64,000 nucleotides of DNA from Caldilineaceae bacterium (GCA_020846635.1 JADLDO010000039.1:62001-126000), one strand, 5' to 3'. Counted from the first letter of the stretch, positions 9,228 through 18,639 are shown. Notes: generated by a model from the letters alone, not told the origin. Program-made: numbers and translations.

Positions 9228-9515
9228 CTGTCTATCATCCTTTCGAAATAAGTTACTTGAGTTGTACCGCCAATCTGCGGTTACGGTCGATGGCCCTAGC
9301 ATAGCGCAGATGCCGTCCCCCTACATGACCCTTTTGGGCCATTTGCCGGATCGATTTTGCAGGCACATCAGGATGGCAGCGTACTCCTTTTGGGTAGGCT
9401 GAGGAATGAAGGATTAGGGATGAAGGTTGAGGTCTGTCATGCCGTAGGCATCTCTCCGGGGGTACGCTGGTAGAGAGATCCTCCCAGGATGACAAAGCCT
9501 CTTCATCCCTCACCC
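9228..9515. other. Intergenic region with short inverted repeats, no gene seen
   Basis: 288 bases separate the membrane protein start from the LuxR-type gene's stop; both are on the minus strand. It contains short imperfect inverted repeats such as ATGCC-GTA-GGCAT near 9441 and the segment GAGAGATCCTCCCAGGATGACA near 9474, which resembles intergenic repeat debris. No convincing open frame was found. The promoter of the membrane protein gene should lie here. Confidence 0.5.
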
Positions 9516-11816
9516 TTACGAAATCAGTCCCAGTTCACGGGCGCGGGCCAAAGCGTGGGTACGGCTTTCGGCCTGGAGCTTGCCCAACAAATTAGCCATG
9601 TGCTTCTTGACTGTATTGAGGCTGATGACCAGTTGTGCGGCAATCTGCTGGTTCGATGCACCCGCTGCCACAAGTTGTAACACTTCAATCTCGCGGCCTG
9701 TTAATGGCTCCAAGAGCAAGTCAACTGTGGTCAATGGCGTGCCTGGGGTTGGGTGCTTGGATGCTCCGGCTTCAGCGCGCCAATTTTCAACCTTCGCATA
9801 CTGGCGCGTGTTATCCAGCGTGCGCGCCATTTCCATACTTTGCTGCGCCAAACGCTCTGCACCGGCAGAATCGTTGTGACTGGCTGCTACGCGTGCGAGT
9901 GTGAGCAGCGCGGGGGCTGTATAGAGTGTTCGCTCGCTGCTCTGGGCCAGGGCAATCGCTTCTTGCGCGTGGTGCGTGGCGACTTCCCAATGGCCTCTCT
10001 CTGCTGCGAACGCAGCTAACCCCATGTGGGCACGCAGCAGCGGAAAGAGATTGCGTCCCTGTGTCAGATCGATCACCATCTGATAGGCAGCGCGCGCCGC
10101 TTCCTCGTCCCCCAAAGCCGCATAGCCATCACCGAGATGGCTGCGCGCCAGCAACACCAAAATTGGCGCTTCCTCTTGAGAAGTATCCGTAAGAAAAGAG
10201 GTCAACTGCTCAAGGGCGCGGCGACCGTCGCCTGCCTGCTGCGAGGCAATCGCCACATTGCATGCCATCGTTTTTTGCACCAGGGGCGACAGCGGAATCT
10301 TGAGGGATGTGATCTGCGTGGCAATTGTCCGTACCTCGTCAGGCTGATCTTGCAGGCGCGCCAGGTTCATCCGTACGAGCAGTGCCTCTGCCAACCCTGG
10401 CAGATCTGCCTCAGCACGCCATCCGCTTTCAGCACTCGCCAGCAGTTCCAGGGCATAGGCGGGCTCCCCCGTATAGATCAACATCTGTGCATACCAGGTA
10501 CAGAGTCGCGGCGAGGAGACGAGCCGATCCGCAGGCAGCGTGGCAAACCAGCGGCGCATCGTCGTCCAGCGACCCTGGCGCAATACAGTGGGAAAGGAGG
10601 CAGCCAACATTTCTACGGCGAGATCCCAGACCCCGCCCGCCAGTGCCTCCTCAATGCCTTCATCCAACAGCCCTTGATCCGCATACCACTGCGCCGCGCG
10701 CTGGTGCAGCGTGGCAACCATCTCAGGCGCATGGCGCTTCAACTGCCGCTGCAACAGATCACGAAAGAGGTGATGATAGCGGTACCACTGGCGGCGTTGA
10801 TCCAGCGGAATGAGAAAGAGGTTGGCACGCTCCACCTCCTCTAACAAAGTTTGCCCGCTGCCGGGAGGGAGCGCCAAAAGGGCATCACACAACGGGCCAT
10901 GCAGCCGATCTACCACTGCCGTATGCAGCAGAAACTGCTGGATCGGCTCCGGCTGATGCGCCAAGACCTCCTCCACTAAATAATCGGCAATATACCGATC
11001 ATCGCCGCCAAGCGCTTCCAACCAGGCTGCGGGGTCATGCGCTGCCACTGTATCCCCTTCCAGCGCCAACGCCACCAATTGCAGCCCAGCAGCCCAGCCC
11101 TCGGTGCGTGCTGCTGCCAGTTCCGCAAGGTCCGGCGGGAAGGAGAGTTGGGTCGCCTGTTGAAAAAAGGTGCCTGTTTCCGCGGCAGTGAACTGAAGAT
11201 CGGCAACGCGCACTTCAAGCAACTGGCGGCGCACGCGCCAACGCGCCAGGGGCAGCGGTGGATCGGAGCGGGTGCAGAGCAACAGCGCCACCCCCGGCGG
11301 CAACTGTTCCACCCAGGCGGCCAATGCATAGTGCAGGCCGGGATGCTCAATCAAGTGATAGTCGTCCAGCACAAAGAGCAGCCTACCCTCTGTGGCTTGA
11401 TTTGCGGCTTGATTCAAGCTGTTCGCCAACAAGGCCAGGACAGAAGCAGCAGGTGGCGATGGGATTCCCTCTGCCACCAATGCTTCCAGCCGCGCATGTG
11501 CCGCCTCCCCAATCCCTGGCAGGGCTTGATCCACTGCGGCAATCAAGTGTACCAAGAAACGCGTTGGGTCATTGTCCTCAGGGTCAAGCCCCAACCACGC
11601 AACGGATCCACCCTCCGCACGAACGGCAGCGGCAATCTCCGCTGCGCTCGTACTCTTGCCAAAGCCAGGCGGCGCAGAGATCAAAATCACCCTAGCTCCG
11701 GCTCGTATTCCGCTCATAAGCCGTTGGGTGAGATGGGGACGAGGGACGAGATCAGGACGCTGGGGCAGCGCAAAGAGCTTTGCCGAGATGATTGTAGGAA
11801 GTAGGGTGCTAGACAT
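9516..11816 (-). CDS. LuxR-family transcriptional regulator, MalT-like STAND ATPase
   Basis: A 766-residue regulator built as in MalT: an N-terminal P-loop NTPase with Walker A ISAPPGFGKST (about 47-57) and the Walker B-like LLFVLDDYH, a winged-helix region, a long TPR-like helical array in the middle, and a C-terminal LuxR helix-turn-helix (LTGREIEVLQLVAAGASNQQ and NTVKKHMANLLGKL). Such proteins are usually switched on by an inducer bound to the TPR part; the inducer is not predictable. I chose ATG 11816 (MSSTLLPTII) because the longer frame from 11915 would run to within 30 bases of the divergent yhdH start and lacks family character. Confidence 0.9.
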   Translation of the reverse strand: MSSTLLPTIISAKLFALPQRPDLVPRPHLTQRLMSGIRAGARVILISAPPGFGKSTSAAEIAAAVRAEGGSVAWLGLDPEDNDPTRFLVHLIAAVDQALPGIGEAAHARLEALVAEGIPSPPAASVLALLANSLNQAANQATEGRLLFVLDDYHLIEHPGLHYALAAWVEQLPPGVALLLCTRSDPPLPLARWRVRRQLLEVRVADLQFTAAETGTFFQQATQLSFPPDLAELAAARTEGWAAGLQLVALALEGDTVAAHDPAAWLEALGGDDRYIADYLVEEVLAHQPEPIQQFLLHTAVVDRLHGPLCDALLALPPGSGQTLLEEVERANLFLIPLDQRRQWYRYHHLFRDLLQRQLKRHAPEMVATLHQRAAQWYADQGLLDEGIEEALAGGVWDLAVEMLAASFPTVLRQGRWTTMRRWFATLPADRLVSSPRLCTWYAQMLIYTGEPAYALELLASAESGWRAEADLPGLAEALLVRMNLARLQDQPDEVRTIATQITSLKIPLSPLVQKTMACNVAIASQQAGDGRRALEQLTSFLTDTSQEEAPILVLLARSHLGDGYAALGDEEAARAAYQMVIDLTQGRNLFPLLRAHMGLAAFAAERGHWEVATHHAQEAIALAQSSERTLYTAPALLTLARVAASHNDSAGAERLAQQSMEMARTLDNTRQYAKVENWRAEAGASKHPTPGTPLTTVDLLLEPLTGREIEVLQLVAAGASNQQIAAQLVISLNTVKKHMANLLGKLQAESRTHALARARELGLIS

Positions 11817-11908
11817 AGTGTAGACATCGTGGTTCGATTTGCATAAGCCACATTCAAATAATTGATCATAGCACAGCGGCGCAAATTGCTGTACAGCGCG
11901 AGAATACA

Positions 11909-11938
11909 TTGGCATTCCGCGGCCATTGCGCGTATGAT
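11909..11938 (+). promoter_or_regulatory. Sigma-70-like promoter for a probably leaderless yhdH transcript
   Basis: A -35 box TTGGCA (11909-11914) and a -10 box TATGAT (11933-11938) are separated by 18 bases; each matches the consensus at five of six positions. Transcription would be expected about 7 bases after the -10 box, which is the A of the ATG at 11945. No Shine-Dalgarno sequence precedes this ATG. The intergenic region also separates the divergent LuxR-type gene. Confidence 0.6.
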
Positions 11939-11944
11939 TGCCCT

Positions 11945-12964
11945 ATGAACGAAACGAGTTACCAAGCTCTTGTCGTGCGCGAGGGCGAAAACGGCTTCGC
12001 CCGCCAAGTCGAAACCCGAACCATTGCCGATCTTCCCGCCGGTGATCTGCTGATCAAGGTGCGCTATTCCTCGCTCAACTACAAGGACGCACTTTCGGCC
12101 GTAGGCAACCGCGGCGTCACGCGCACCTATCCCCACACCCCCGGTGTCGACGCGGTCGGTCAAGTGGTCGAGAGTGCGGACGCGGCTCTGCACCCTGGCG
12201 ATTGGGTCGTCATTGGCGGCTATGACCTGGGCATGAATACCCCTGGCGGCTTTGGGCAATATATCCGCGTCCCAGCCAACTGGATCTTGCCTCTGCCACC
12301 GGAGTTGGAGCCGCTGAACACGATGATCTTGGGCACTGCCGGTTTTACCGCCGCGCTTTCGCTACATAAGTTGGAAGCAGCGGGCTTACGCCCCGGAACA
12401 GGCGATCTCCTGGTCACAGGGGCGACGGGCGGCGTGGGCAGCCTAGCGGTTGCGCTGCTAGCCCAGTTGGGCTATCGTGTCGTCGCTGCCACCGGCAAAC
12501 TCGACCAAGCGCCCCTCCTGCATAGACTCGGTGCAGCAGAGGTCATCCACCGCAGCACGCTCGAAGAGGATGCCGAAAGAGCGTTACTCAAACAACGTTG
12601 GGCTGCCGTGGTGGATACGGTCGGCGGGCCTATCCTGGCGGGCGCGATCAAGTCCACAAAAGCGAATGGTTGGATCACCGCCTGTGGCAATGTCGCCTCG
12701 CCCGATCTGGCGCTCACAGTCTACCCCTTCATCCTGCGCGGGGTCAGCTTGCTCGGCATTGATGCCGCCAATTGCAGCCTGGAGATCCGCCGCCAACTGA
12801 TGCAGAAGCTGGCAGGCCCCTGGCGGCTCGATCTGCCCAGCGATCTGATCACCATCACCGACCTGACCGGCCTCTCACAACAAGTCGACCGCACGCTCCA
12901 GGGCCAACAAGTCGGTCGCGTTGTCGTCGATCTTTGGCCCAAATCGTTTCGAGACCACAGCTAA
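11945..12964 (+). CDS. yhdH: YhdH/acrylyl-CoA reductase-type quinone oxidoreductase
   Basis: A medium-chain dehydrogenase/reductase of 339 residues. The signature start (YQALVV...), SLNYKDALSAVG, HTPGVDAVGQV and the NADPH-binding loop VTGATGGVGSLA (near 157-168) identify the YhdH/AcuI group, which reduces acrylyl-CoA or related 2-enoyl substrates with NADPH. There are no structural or catalytic zinc ligands, as expected for this group. ATG 11945 is preceded by a promoter rather than by a ribosome binding site. The stop codon overlaps the ATG of the next gene by one base (TAATG), so the two are translationally coupled. Confidence 0.9.
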   Translation: MNETSYQALVVREGENGFARQVETRTIADLPAGDLLIKVRYSSLNYKDALSAVGNRGVTRTYPHTPGVDAVGQVVESADAALHPGDWVVIGGYDLGMNTPGGFGQYIRVPANWILPLPPELEPLNTMILGTAGFTAALSLHKLEAAGLRPGTGDLLVTGATGGVGSLAVALLAQLGYRVVAATGKLDQAPLLHRLGAAEVIHRSTLEEDAERALLKQRWAAVVDTVGGPILAGAIKSTKANGWITACGNVASPDLALTVYPFILRGVSLLGIDAANCSLEIRRQLMQKLAGPWRLDLPSDLITITDLTGLSQQVDRTLQGQQVGRVVVDLWPKSFRDHS

Positions 12965-13950
12965 TGGGCTTCGCCGCGCGCCATGCTACGCTCATCTACA
13001 ATCCAGTCGCAGGCTTCTGGGACTGGAGCGCGGTCATCGGCAAGGTCGTGCGCTTTTGGGCGCATGAAGGATGGACGCTGCACATCGAGTCGACGCGCTA
13101 CACAGGCCACGCCACCGAACTGGCGCGCAATGCCGCCGCTGCTGACCATCGCCTCGTCTTTGCCGCCGGTGGTGATGGCACGCTCAACGAGGTCGCCAAT
13201 GGCTTGGTGGGAACAGCCTCAGTCCTCGCGCCCATGCCGGTGGGAACCGCCAATTCCTTTGCCAAAGAGCTTGGTCTACCCCGTCCCAACGTGCTCTATC
13301 CCGATTACTTGCTCGAAGTCTCCCAGGCACTCGCCCGCGGACGCGTGCAGGCGATGGATGTGGGCTATATCGAAGGCCAAGATGACCAGCCAGGGCGCTA
13401 TTGGCTGCTCTGGGCAAGCACAGGCATTGACGGCTTTGTCGTCCAGCAGATCGAGCCGCGACCGCGCTGGTTCAAATATCTTGGCCCCGCAGGCTACGCC
13501 GCACGCGCCTTGTCCTTTCTCCCCCAATTCCACGGCGCCCACGCCACAATCACGGTGGATGACCAGACGTTGGAGGGTGACTTTTTGCTCATCAACGTCA
13601 GCAATGTGCGTATGTGGCTCGGCGGCGAGCTGCGGCTCAATGAGCAAGCCGTATTGGATGACGGCGCGTTCGAGTTGTGGCTTTTCCGCGGCAAACATTG
13701 GCCTCGCCTCTTTAGCTATGGGCTGGAGATCACACGCGCCGAACATCTGAAAAACCCCGATGTCACGGTATTGCGCGGCCAAGAGATCCGCGTGGTGACT
13801 AATCCCTGTATGTCCTATCACCTGGATGGCGAACCCATCGCCGAAACCCCTTTTACCACCAGCCTGCGCCACTCCGCCTTGCTCCTCCTCGCCCCGGACA
13901 CTACCCCCACCGGCTTGTTCACCCTGCCAGGGCAGCCGTTAGAAATTTAA
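12964..13950 (+). CDS. Diacylglycerol kinase-family lipid kinase (YegS/BmrU-like)
   Basis: A 328-residue lipid or sphingoid kinase-like protein. The catalytic-domain motifs are IYNPVAG (11-17), the nucleotide-binding loop AAGGDGTLNEV (67-77) and MPVGTANSFAKELG (about 92-105). The C-terminal beta domain contains VVTNPCMSYHLDGEPI. The substrate could be diacylglycerol, phosphatidylglycerol or another lipid; sequence alone does not decide. The start is the ATG at 12964, which overlaps the yhdH stop. A longer frame from 12772 runs inside yhdH and is rejected. Confidence 0.9.
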   Translation: MGFAARHATLIYNPVAGFWDWSAVIGKVVRFWAHEGWTLHIESTRYTGHATELARNAAAADHRLVFAAGGDGTLNEVANGLVGTASVLAPMPVGTANSFAKELGLPRPNVLYPDYLLEVSQALARGRVQAMDVGYIEGQDDQPGRYWLLWASTGIDGFVVQQIEPRPRWFKYLGPAGYAARALSFLPQFHGAHATITVDDQTLEGDFLLINVSNVRMWLGGELRLNEQAVLDDGAFELWLFRGKHWPRLFSYGLEITRAEHLKNPDVTVLRGQEIRVVTNPCMSYHLDGEPIAETPFTTSLRHSALLLLAPDTTPTGLFTLPGQPLEI

Positions 13951-14085
13951 TCCAGTAGCTTGTCGGGAACAAAAGCAATATAATGGCGTTAGGTGAACAG
14001 TGCATTCTATCCACGCACAAGTACAACAGCGCGCTTACCCATACCCTATACCGCAGCGTTTCCCATCGTTTCCAGGAGAAAGCCC

Positions 14086-16149
14086 ATGTTTCCCCGTCGC
14101 CGCTCGGTTGTTCTCGCTACCTATTTGATGCTTTCTATTGCGTTGCTGCTATTCGGCCTGCTCTGGCTCCTGCAATCTCCCCCCTCTGCCCATGCCCAAA
14201 GCCAGCCCGAAGCCCTGGGCAGCATCAGCGGCGTGGTCCTCGATGACCAGGACGATCCCCTGTCGGATATCACTGTATGGCTTGAACAATATCCAGACCC
14301 CTATCCATTGCGCAGCGTTGCCACAGATGCAGAGGGCGCTTATACCTTTCATTCGGTGCTGCCAGGCACCTACCAGCTACGCTTTGAAGACCCGCGCGAA
14401 ATCTACACGCCGCTCTACTACCAGGCTGCCCACTTTGCCGAAGATGCGGAAGACATTGTCGTGAGCGGCAACGATGTGACAGGCATCGACATGGAGTTGG
14501 GCGTTGGAGGTGCAATCTCTGTTACGCTCCAAAGCCCGTCTGAGCTGCCCCTCTCCTACGCGATACTCAAGGTCTACCGGCAAACCACTGTAGGCTATTG
14601 GCTGCTTTACCGCACCGCTTTCGTTTCGCCGTCACAAGAGACAACTCGCATAGGCGCATTGCCGTCCGGCCATTATCGCCTGTGTGCCCAATTCTCTTTA
14701 GTGCATGATTACAATCCAATCACAGAGTGTTATGACAACATTATAGCGGAAAACGTGGATCGTCTTCCACCCAATGCCGCGGATATTCCTGTTCAAACCG
14801 GCGCTGTAACAGAGATCACGATGGCTCTCGATGAAATCATCCAACTAGAAGGCTATGTGCGCGGGCCGGATGATGCGCCCTTAGCCAATATTGTAGTGAT
14901 CGCGCACAATGTGGAGGGGCTAGGCGACAGATATAATTCAACCAATGGCAATGGCTACTTCCGCTTCGGCCAACTTCCCAGCGGTAACTACAGCGTGCAG
15001 TTCAATCCTGCTCCATATTCCTATTGGCAACCCGATCCATTTCTCCCCGCCAGCTATCCTTCCCTCGCAGCAACTCCCAATAGCGTGAGTATCAGCCCAG
15101 AGACACGCATCAGCATCACCACACACTTGACGCCCGAAGCACGTATCATCGGCAAGGTGACGCTCCCCGGTGATGTGCCGTACGGCTATCCTATGATTGT
15201 GACGTATCACCAAAAGCCGGATGGCACCTGGGGCAACCCTGGAGAATGTTACGAATTCTGCCCCCAGGTTTTCTATGAGCCCGCCACAGGCGCATTTACC
15301 ATGACGCAAATGGCAGCAGGAACCTACCGGGTGCGCTCTCAACATGCTCTGCCCAATGGCATCGATCTCCTCACCGGCTTTTACGGCGGCGCTTCGTTCG
15401 AGAGTGCTGCGGACATTGTGCTGGAAGCGGGCGAAACTGCAACCGGTATTAACATCGTCGTTGGAGAAGCGAACTTTGACGGGGTGATTACGGGTCTTGT
15501 GACAGCCGATGGCTCGCCCAAAGAGGGGGTCGAGGTCGGTCTGTTCCAATATTACGCCTATAACGCCATGCCGGATATGCCCTTTATCTTTACCAAGACC
15601 GACAATCAAGGACGGTATCGTTTCGAAGGTCTGGCGGCTGGAACCTACCGCGTGGGCGTTCGCGATCCAGCAGGCAGCTATGCTATCACCTTTTATGCCA
15701 ACCCTGGAGATCCCTTGAACTCTGAGTTTGTCGCCCTACCCGAAAACGCCACGCTCTCGGATATTGACATAGCGCTGTCGCGTGGCGGCGCGATCCGTGG
15801 GCGCGTGCTCACCGAAGAAGGGAAACATCCTGGCGGTTTTGAGATTTTCCTCTTGCAAGACGGCGATCCATACTATGGCGCTGCCACCCTTCCCTTTGTC
15901 GACGCACGAACCGATGCCGGCGGGGCTTTTGAAATTCAAGGAGTGCCACCAGGAACCTATCACGTCCTCGCCCGCTCACCCCAGGGAAGCCCTGAATATA
16001 ATTCGCAGGAGTCGCGCTTCTACCCCGCTACACATGAGTATTTCTTTGCAAAGCAGATTGAAGTGCAAGCAGGGCAGACGCGCGCCGGTGTCGACATCTA
16101 CTTCACCGTCGTACCGGAGCAATTCCTGCCGTTTGTGGGCTCAAAGTAG
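14086..16149 (+). CDS. Secreted multidomain protein with CnaB/carboxypeptidase-regulatory-like repeats
   Basis: A 687-residue exported protein. After MFPRRRS comes a hydrophobic helix and a likely signal-peptide cleavage region ending AHAQ. The rest is about six beta-sandwich repeats of the carboxypeptidase-regulatory type, each with GxxxGVVLDDQ-like starts and ends such as LPGTYQLRF, MAAGTYRVR, LAAGTYRVGV and VPPGTYHVL. The protein ends EQFLPFVGSK; the FLPFV tail resembles the short hydrophobic tails I recall on Chloroflexota surface proteins. ATG 14086 follows AGGAGAAAGCCC. The role is probably adhesion or envelope structure; no enzyme motif is seen. Confidence 0.8.
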   Translation: MFPRRRSVVLATYLMLSIALLLFGLLWLLQSPPSAHAQSQPEALGSISGVVLDDQDDPLSDITVWLEQYPDPYPLRSVATDAEGAYTFHSVLPGTYQLRFEDPREIYTPLYYQAAHFAEDAEDIVVSGNDVTGIDMELGVGGAISVTLQSPSELPLSYAILKVYRQTTVGYWLLYRTAFVSPSQETTRIGALPSGHYRLCAQFSLVHDYNPITECYDNIIAENVDRLPPNAADIPVQTGAVTEITMALDEIIQLEGYVRGPDDAPLANIVVIAHNVEGLGDRYNSTNGNGYFRFGQLPSGNYSVQFNPAPYSYWQPDPFLPASYPSLAATPNSVSISPETRISITTHLTPEARIIGKVTLPGDVPYGYPMIVTYHQKPDGTWGNPGECYEFCPQVFYEPATGAFTMTQMAAGTYRVRSQHALPNGIDLLTGFYGGASFESAADIVLEAGETATGINIVVGEANFDGVITGLVTADGSPKEGVEVGLFQYYAYNAMPDMPFIFTKTDNQGRYRFEGLAAGTYRVGVRDPAGSYAITFYANPGDPLNSEFVALPENATLSDIDIALSRGGAIRGRVLTEEGKHPGGFEIFLLQDGDPYYGAATLPFVDARTDAGGAFEIQGVPPGTYHVLARSPQGSPEYNSQESRFYPATHEYFFAKQIEVQAGQTRAGVDIYFTVVPEQFLPFVGSK

Positions 16150-16163
16150 CCTGGGCAGCAGGC

Positions 16164-16269
16164 CGCCCTGGGCTAAAGCCGCAGGGCTCCCGTTTACCGT
16201 CCGGCGGCTGCGCGCTACATGAGGTACCAAGAAAACCCTCCCGGAAGCTTCTGAGCTTCCGGGAGGGTT
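16164..16269 (+). repeat. Modular palindromic repeat R1, copy 2, with hairpin
   Basis: It contains the same three modules as copy 1 at 4568-4722 in a different order: the 25-base module (16164-16188), GTTTACCGTCCGGCG (16192-16206), and a hairpin with a perfect 16-bp stem (16234-16249 and 16254-16269) around the loop TCTG. It lies between convergent genes (the secreted repeat protein and the minus-strand membrane protein), so the hairpin could also end transcription from both sides. No T-run is present, so termination is only a possibility. Confidence 0.75.
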
Positions 16270-16315
16270 CAGGCCAAGAGGGTTAGTCTCAACGATTGCC
16301 GAACACAAAACAGAG

Positions 16316-17095
16316 CTACATCGTCGTCCGTTCGTGGATCGTGCGAATGTACTGGTCGGTGGTCGAGATGGGCGAGGGCATCGGCTCGTCGTCATCATCC
16401 AGGCGGCGATTGCCACCCGCCAGCCGCGCCGGGCCAACACCCGGCACGTCGATCAGCGCCTGGGCGTCGCTTTGGGCCAGCTTTAAGACCGCATCAGCCA
16501 TCATCGCGCCAGCCGTCTCGCGCTGTTTCAATGCGCTCGACCCCAGCAGATTCTTGGTCTGCGTGATAATCCCCAAAAGGTCGTGCATCGGTTTGGTACC
16601 CGCGCCGATGACAAAGCCGGTAATCAACACATCCCAGACCGAAGGCACAGAATCCAACAGGCGCGGGGTCAGCGGGCGCAAGTAGTCAAAGAGGCGCATC
16701 CCCGTATAGTTGGCGATAATAACCCCTAGCACGACCGCTAAAACCAGACTAGTTCCACTCTTGAACTGGGTATACTGGGCCGCACGCAGGTTGGCAGGCT
16801 CCCAACCGCGCGTGTTGAGCAGCGTCCAATCGATGTAATTCCACATGACTTCGATCAAACGCTCCACCGCAATCGCCGCAGCAAAGAGCGGCAGCAGCAC
16901 CAGCCAGAGCGACGGATCCTCGCCGGTCGCGGCCTCTTGCGCGGGGGCCGCGGCCAAGAGCGCGCTGGTGGGCAACCCCACAGCCAGCAGGCTCGTGGTC
17001 AAGGCCAAACCGAAGCGGCGAACGGCGCAGTGCGTGATGCGGTGCGTGAAGTAATGAGGCATGAAGCGATCAAGTATGGGTTGTTGTGTCTGCAT
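16316..17095 (-). CDS. Membrane protein of unknown function
   Basis: A 259-residue protein with an N-terminal hydrophobic segment that looks like a signal or anchor (FGLALTTSLLAVGLPTSALL), a helix LWLVLLPLFAAAIAVERLIE, another at about 120-140 (SLVLAVVLGVIIANY) and a fourth around VWDVLITGFVIGAG. The Asp-rich C-terminal tail is cytoplasmic or periplasmic. I do not recognise a family. ATG 17095 was chosen because the longer frame overlaps the aminopeptidase gene. It follows pepA by 32 bases on the same strand and may share its transcript. Confidence 0.65.
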   Translation of the reverse strand: MQTQQPILDRFMPHYFTHRITHCAVRRFGLALTTSLLAVGLPTSALLAAAPAQEAATGEDPSLWLVLLPLFAAAIAVERLIEVMWNYIDWTLLNTRGWEPANLRAAQYTQFKSGTSLVLAVVLGVIIANYTGMRLFDYLRPLTPRLLDSVPSVWDVLITGFVIGAGTKPMHDLLGIITQTKNLLGSSALKQRETAGAMMADAVLKLAQSDAQALIDVPGVGPARLAGGNRRLDDDDEPMPSPISTTDQYIRTIHERTTM

Positions 17096-17127
17096 AGAGA
17101 ACACCCTCTTTTTCCTCTGCAAAGCGA

Positions 17128-18639
17128 TCAATAGGCTTTGGTAAGTTCCACCAGCAGACGCACACCATAGCCGGTTGCGCCTTTGGGTGAAAGTGGGTTG
17201 CCATCGCTCTGGTCCCAGACCATTGAGGCAATGTCCAAATGAGCCCACGGATACCCTTCGGTGAAATGTTCAATAAACTTGGCGCTGGCGGCGACACCGG
17301 AAGTGCGCGCGGCACTGTTCTTCACCTCCGCCATATCGCTCTTGATTTCATCTTTATACTCGTCATACATCGGCATGGGCCAAAGACGCTCACCGCTGGC
17401 CTTTGCCGCGGCCAACAGCGCCTCTTGCAGCGCATCGTCATTGGCAAACAAGCCCGCGGCCTGGCTGCCCAACGCCACCCCAATCGCCCCTGTCAATGTC
17501 GCCAAGTCTACCACAGCTTTGGGATTATATTGCGCCACATAGCCCAACGCATCCGCCAGAATCAGCCGGCCTTCGGCATCCGTGGAGATGATCTCCGCCG
17601 ACTTGCCGGTGATCCCCGTCCAAATATCGCCAGGGCGGAACGCCTTGCCATCAGGCATATTCTCCACACAGACGGCAAGCCCGATGACCCGGCGTGGCAG
17701 CTTGAGACGCGCGATAGTCTCCATCGCACCCACCACTGCTGCCGCGCCGCCCATGTCCGACTTCATGCGCCACATATTCTCGGCAGGCTTGATGCTGATG
17801 CCGCCGGTATCAAAGGTGACACCTTTCCCCACCAAGACCAACGGCGCTTCTTCGCTTGTCTCTTGAGTCTGCCCCGCTGGGCGATGTTCGAGGATGATCA
17901 GCTTGGCCGCGCGCTTGCTGCCCTTGCTCACTGCCAAGAGGATATTCATCCCCAACTCGCGCATCTTCTTTTCACCCAGGACTGTGCATTGCAGCCCCAC
18001 CTCCGCGGCCATCGCCTCGGCTCGACGCGCAAACTCGGCGGGAAAGAGGAGATTGGGCGGCTCGCTCACATAGTCACGTGCCGCCTTGACCCCCAAAGCC
18101 AATGCTTGACCCGCGGCCACACCGGCTTCGATCTGCGGTAGGCGTTCGCCATCAAACTCGACGATCACCCCTGCGCTGGGGCCTCTGCGCTTCTCCTCAC
18201 GCCGGTATTGGGGCGATTGGTAGAGCGCTAGGAGTGTTCCTTCCGCCAGCGCTTGCGCAGCAGCCTGCGCCTCTAGCCCACCGGCTCCGGCGCCGTGCAG
18301 GATAGTAGCAAAGCGGTTGACGCCCTTGAGCCTACGCAGCGCCTTTGCCGCCACCGAAGCAGCCTTGCGGGCTGCGTGCAGGTCAAACTTCTCCTGCTTG
18401 CCCAACCCCACCAGCAGCACACGCGGCGCGGCAAAGCCATTCTTGGTATAAAGCAGGGCAGTTGTACCAGCCTCGCCCGTAAAATCCTGCGTGCGAATCA
18501 AAAAGGAGATAGCCCCATCCAACGCGGCATCCACTGCGCCCGTGGCTCCGCCCAGTGTTGTCACACCTGCAAAGAGGTTGACGACAAGACAATCGGCGTC
18601 CGTCTTGGTAATATCCCCCTGGATTGCCTGAAGTTCCAT
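17128..18639 (-). CDS. pepA: Leucyl aminopeptidase, M17 family
   Basis: A 503-residue M17 cytosol aminopeptidase. The N-terminal macro-like domain is followed by the catalytic domain with metal-binding and active-site motifs VGKGVTFDTGGISIKP, MKSDMGGAAAVVGAM and STDAEGRLILADALGY (the usual NTDAEGRL signature with Ser in place of Asn). It releases N-terminal amino acids from peptides as a hexamer with two metals per site. ATG 18639 starts MELQAIQGDIT, which fits the family; the 27 extra upstream codons reach back into the aminotransferase gene. It follows that gene by 43 bases. Confidence 0.95.
   Translation of the reverse strand: MELQAIQGDITKTDADCLVVNLFAGVTTLGGATGAVDAALDGAISFLIRTQDFTGEAGTTALLYTKNGFAAPRVLLVGLGKQEKFDLHAARKAASVAAKALRRLKGVNRFATILHGAGAGGLEAQAAAQALAEGTLLALYQSPQYRREEKRRGPSAGVIVEFDGERLPQIEAGVAAGQALALGVKAARDYVSEPPNLLFPAEFARRAEAMAAEVGLQCTVLGEKKMRELGMNILLAVSKGSKRAAKLIILEHRPAGQTQETSEEAPLVLVGKGVTFDTGGISIKPAENMWRMKSDMGGAAAVVGAMETIARLKLPRRVIGLAVCVENMPDGKAFRPGDIWTGITGKSAEIISTDAEGRLILADALGYVAQYNPKAVVDLATLTGAIGVALGSQAAGLFANDDALQEALLAAAKASGERLWPMPMYDEYKDEIKSDMAEVKNSAARTSGVAASAKFIEHFTEGYPWAHLDIASMVWDQSDGNPLSPKGATGYGVRLLVELTKAY

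Noticed and set aside
10026..10844. A 272-codon plus-strand frame inside the LuxR-type gene
   Set aside because: It is antisense to a clear MalT-like protein and has no recognisable motif.
16141..16440. A minus-strand open frame across repeat R1 copy 2
   Set aside because: It reads through the repeat hairpin and shares its peptide PPGSSEASGRV with the frame over copy 1, which shows the similarity is of the DNA repeat and not of a gene.
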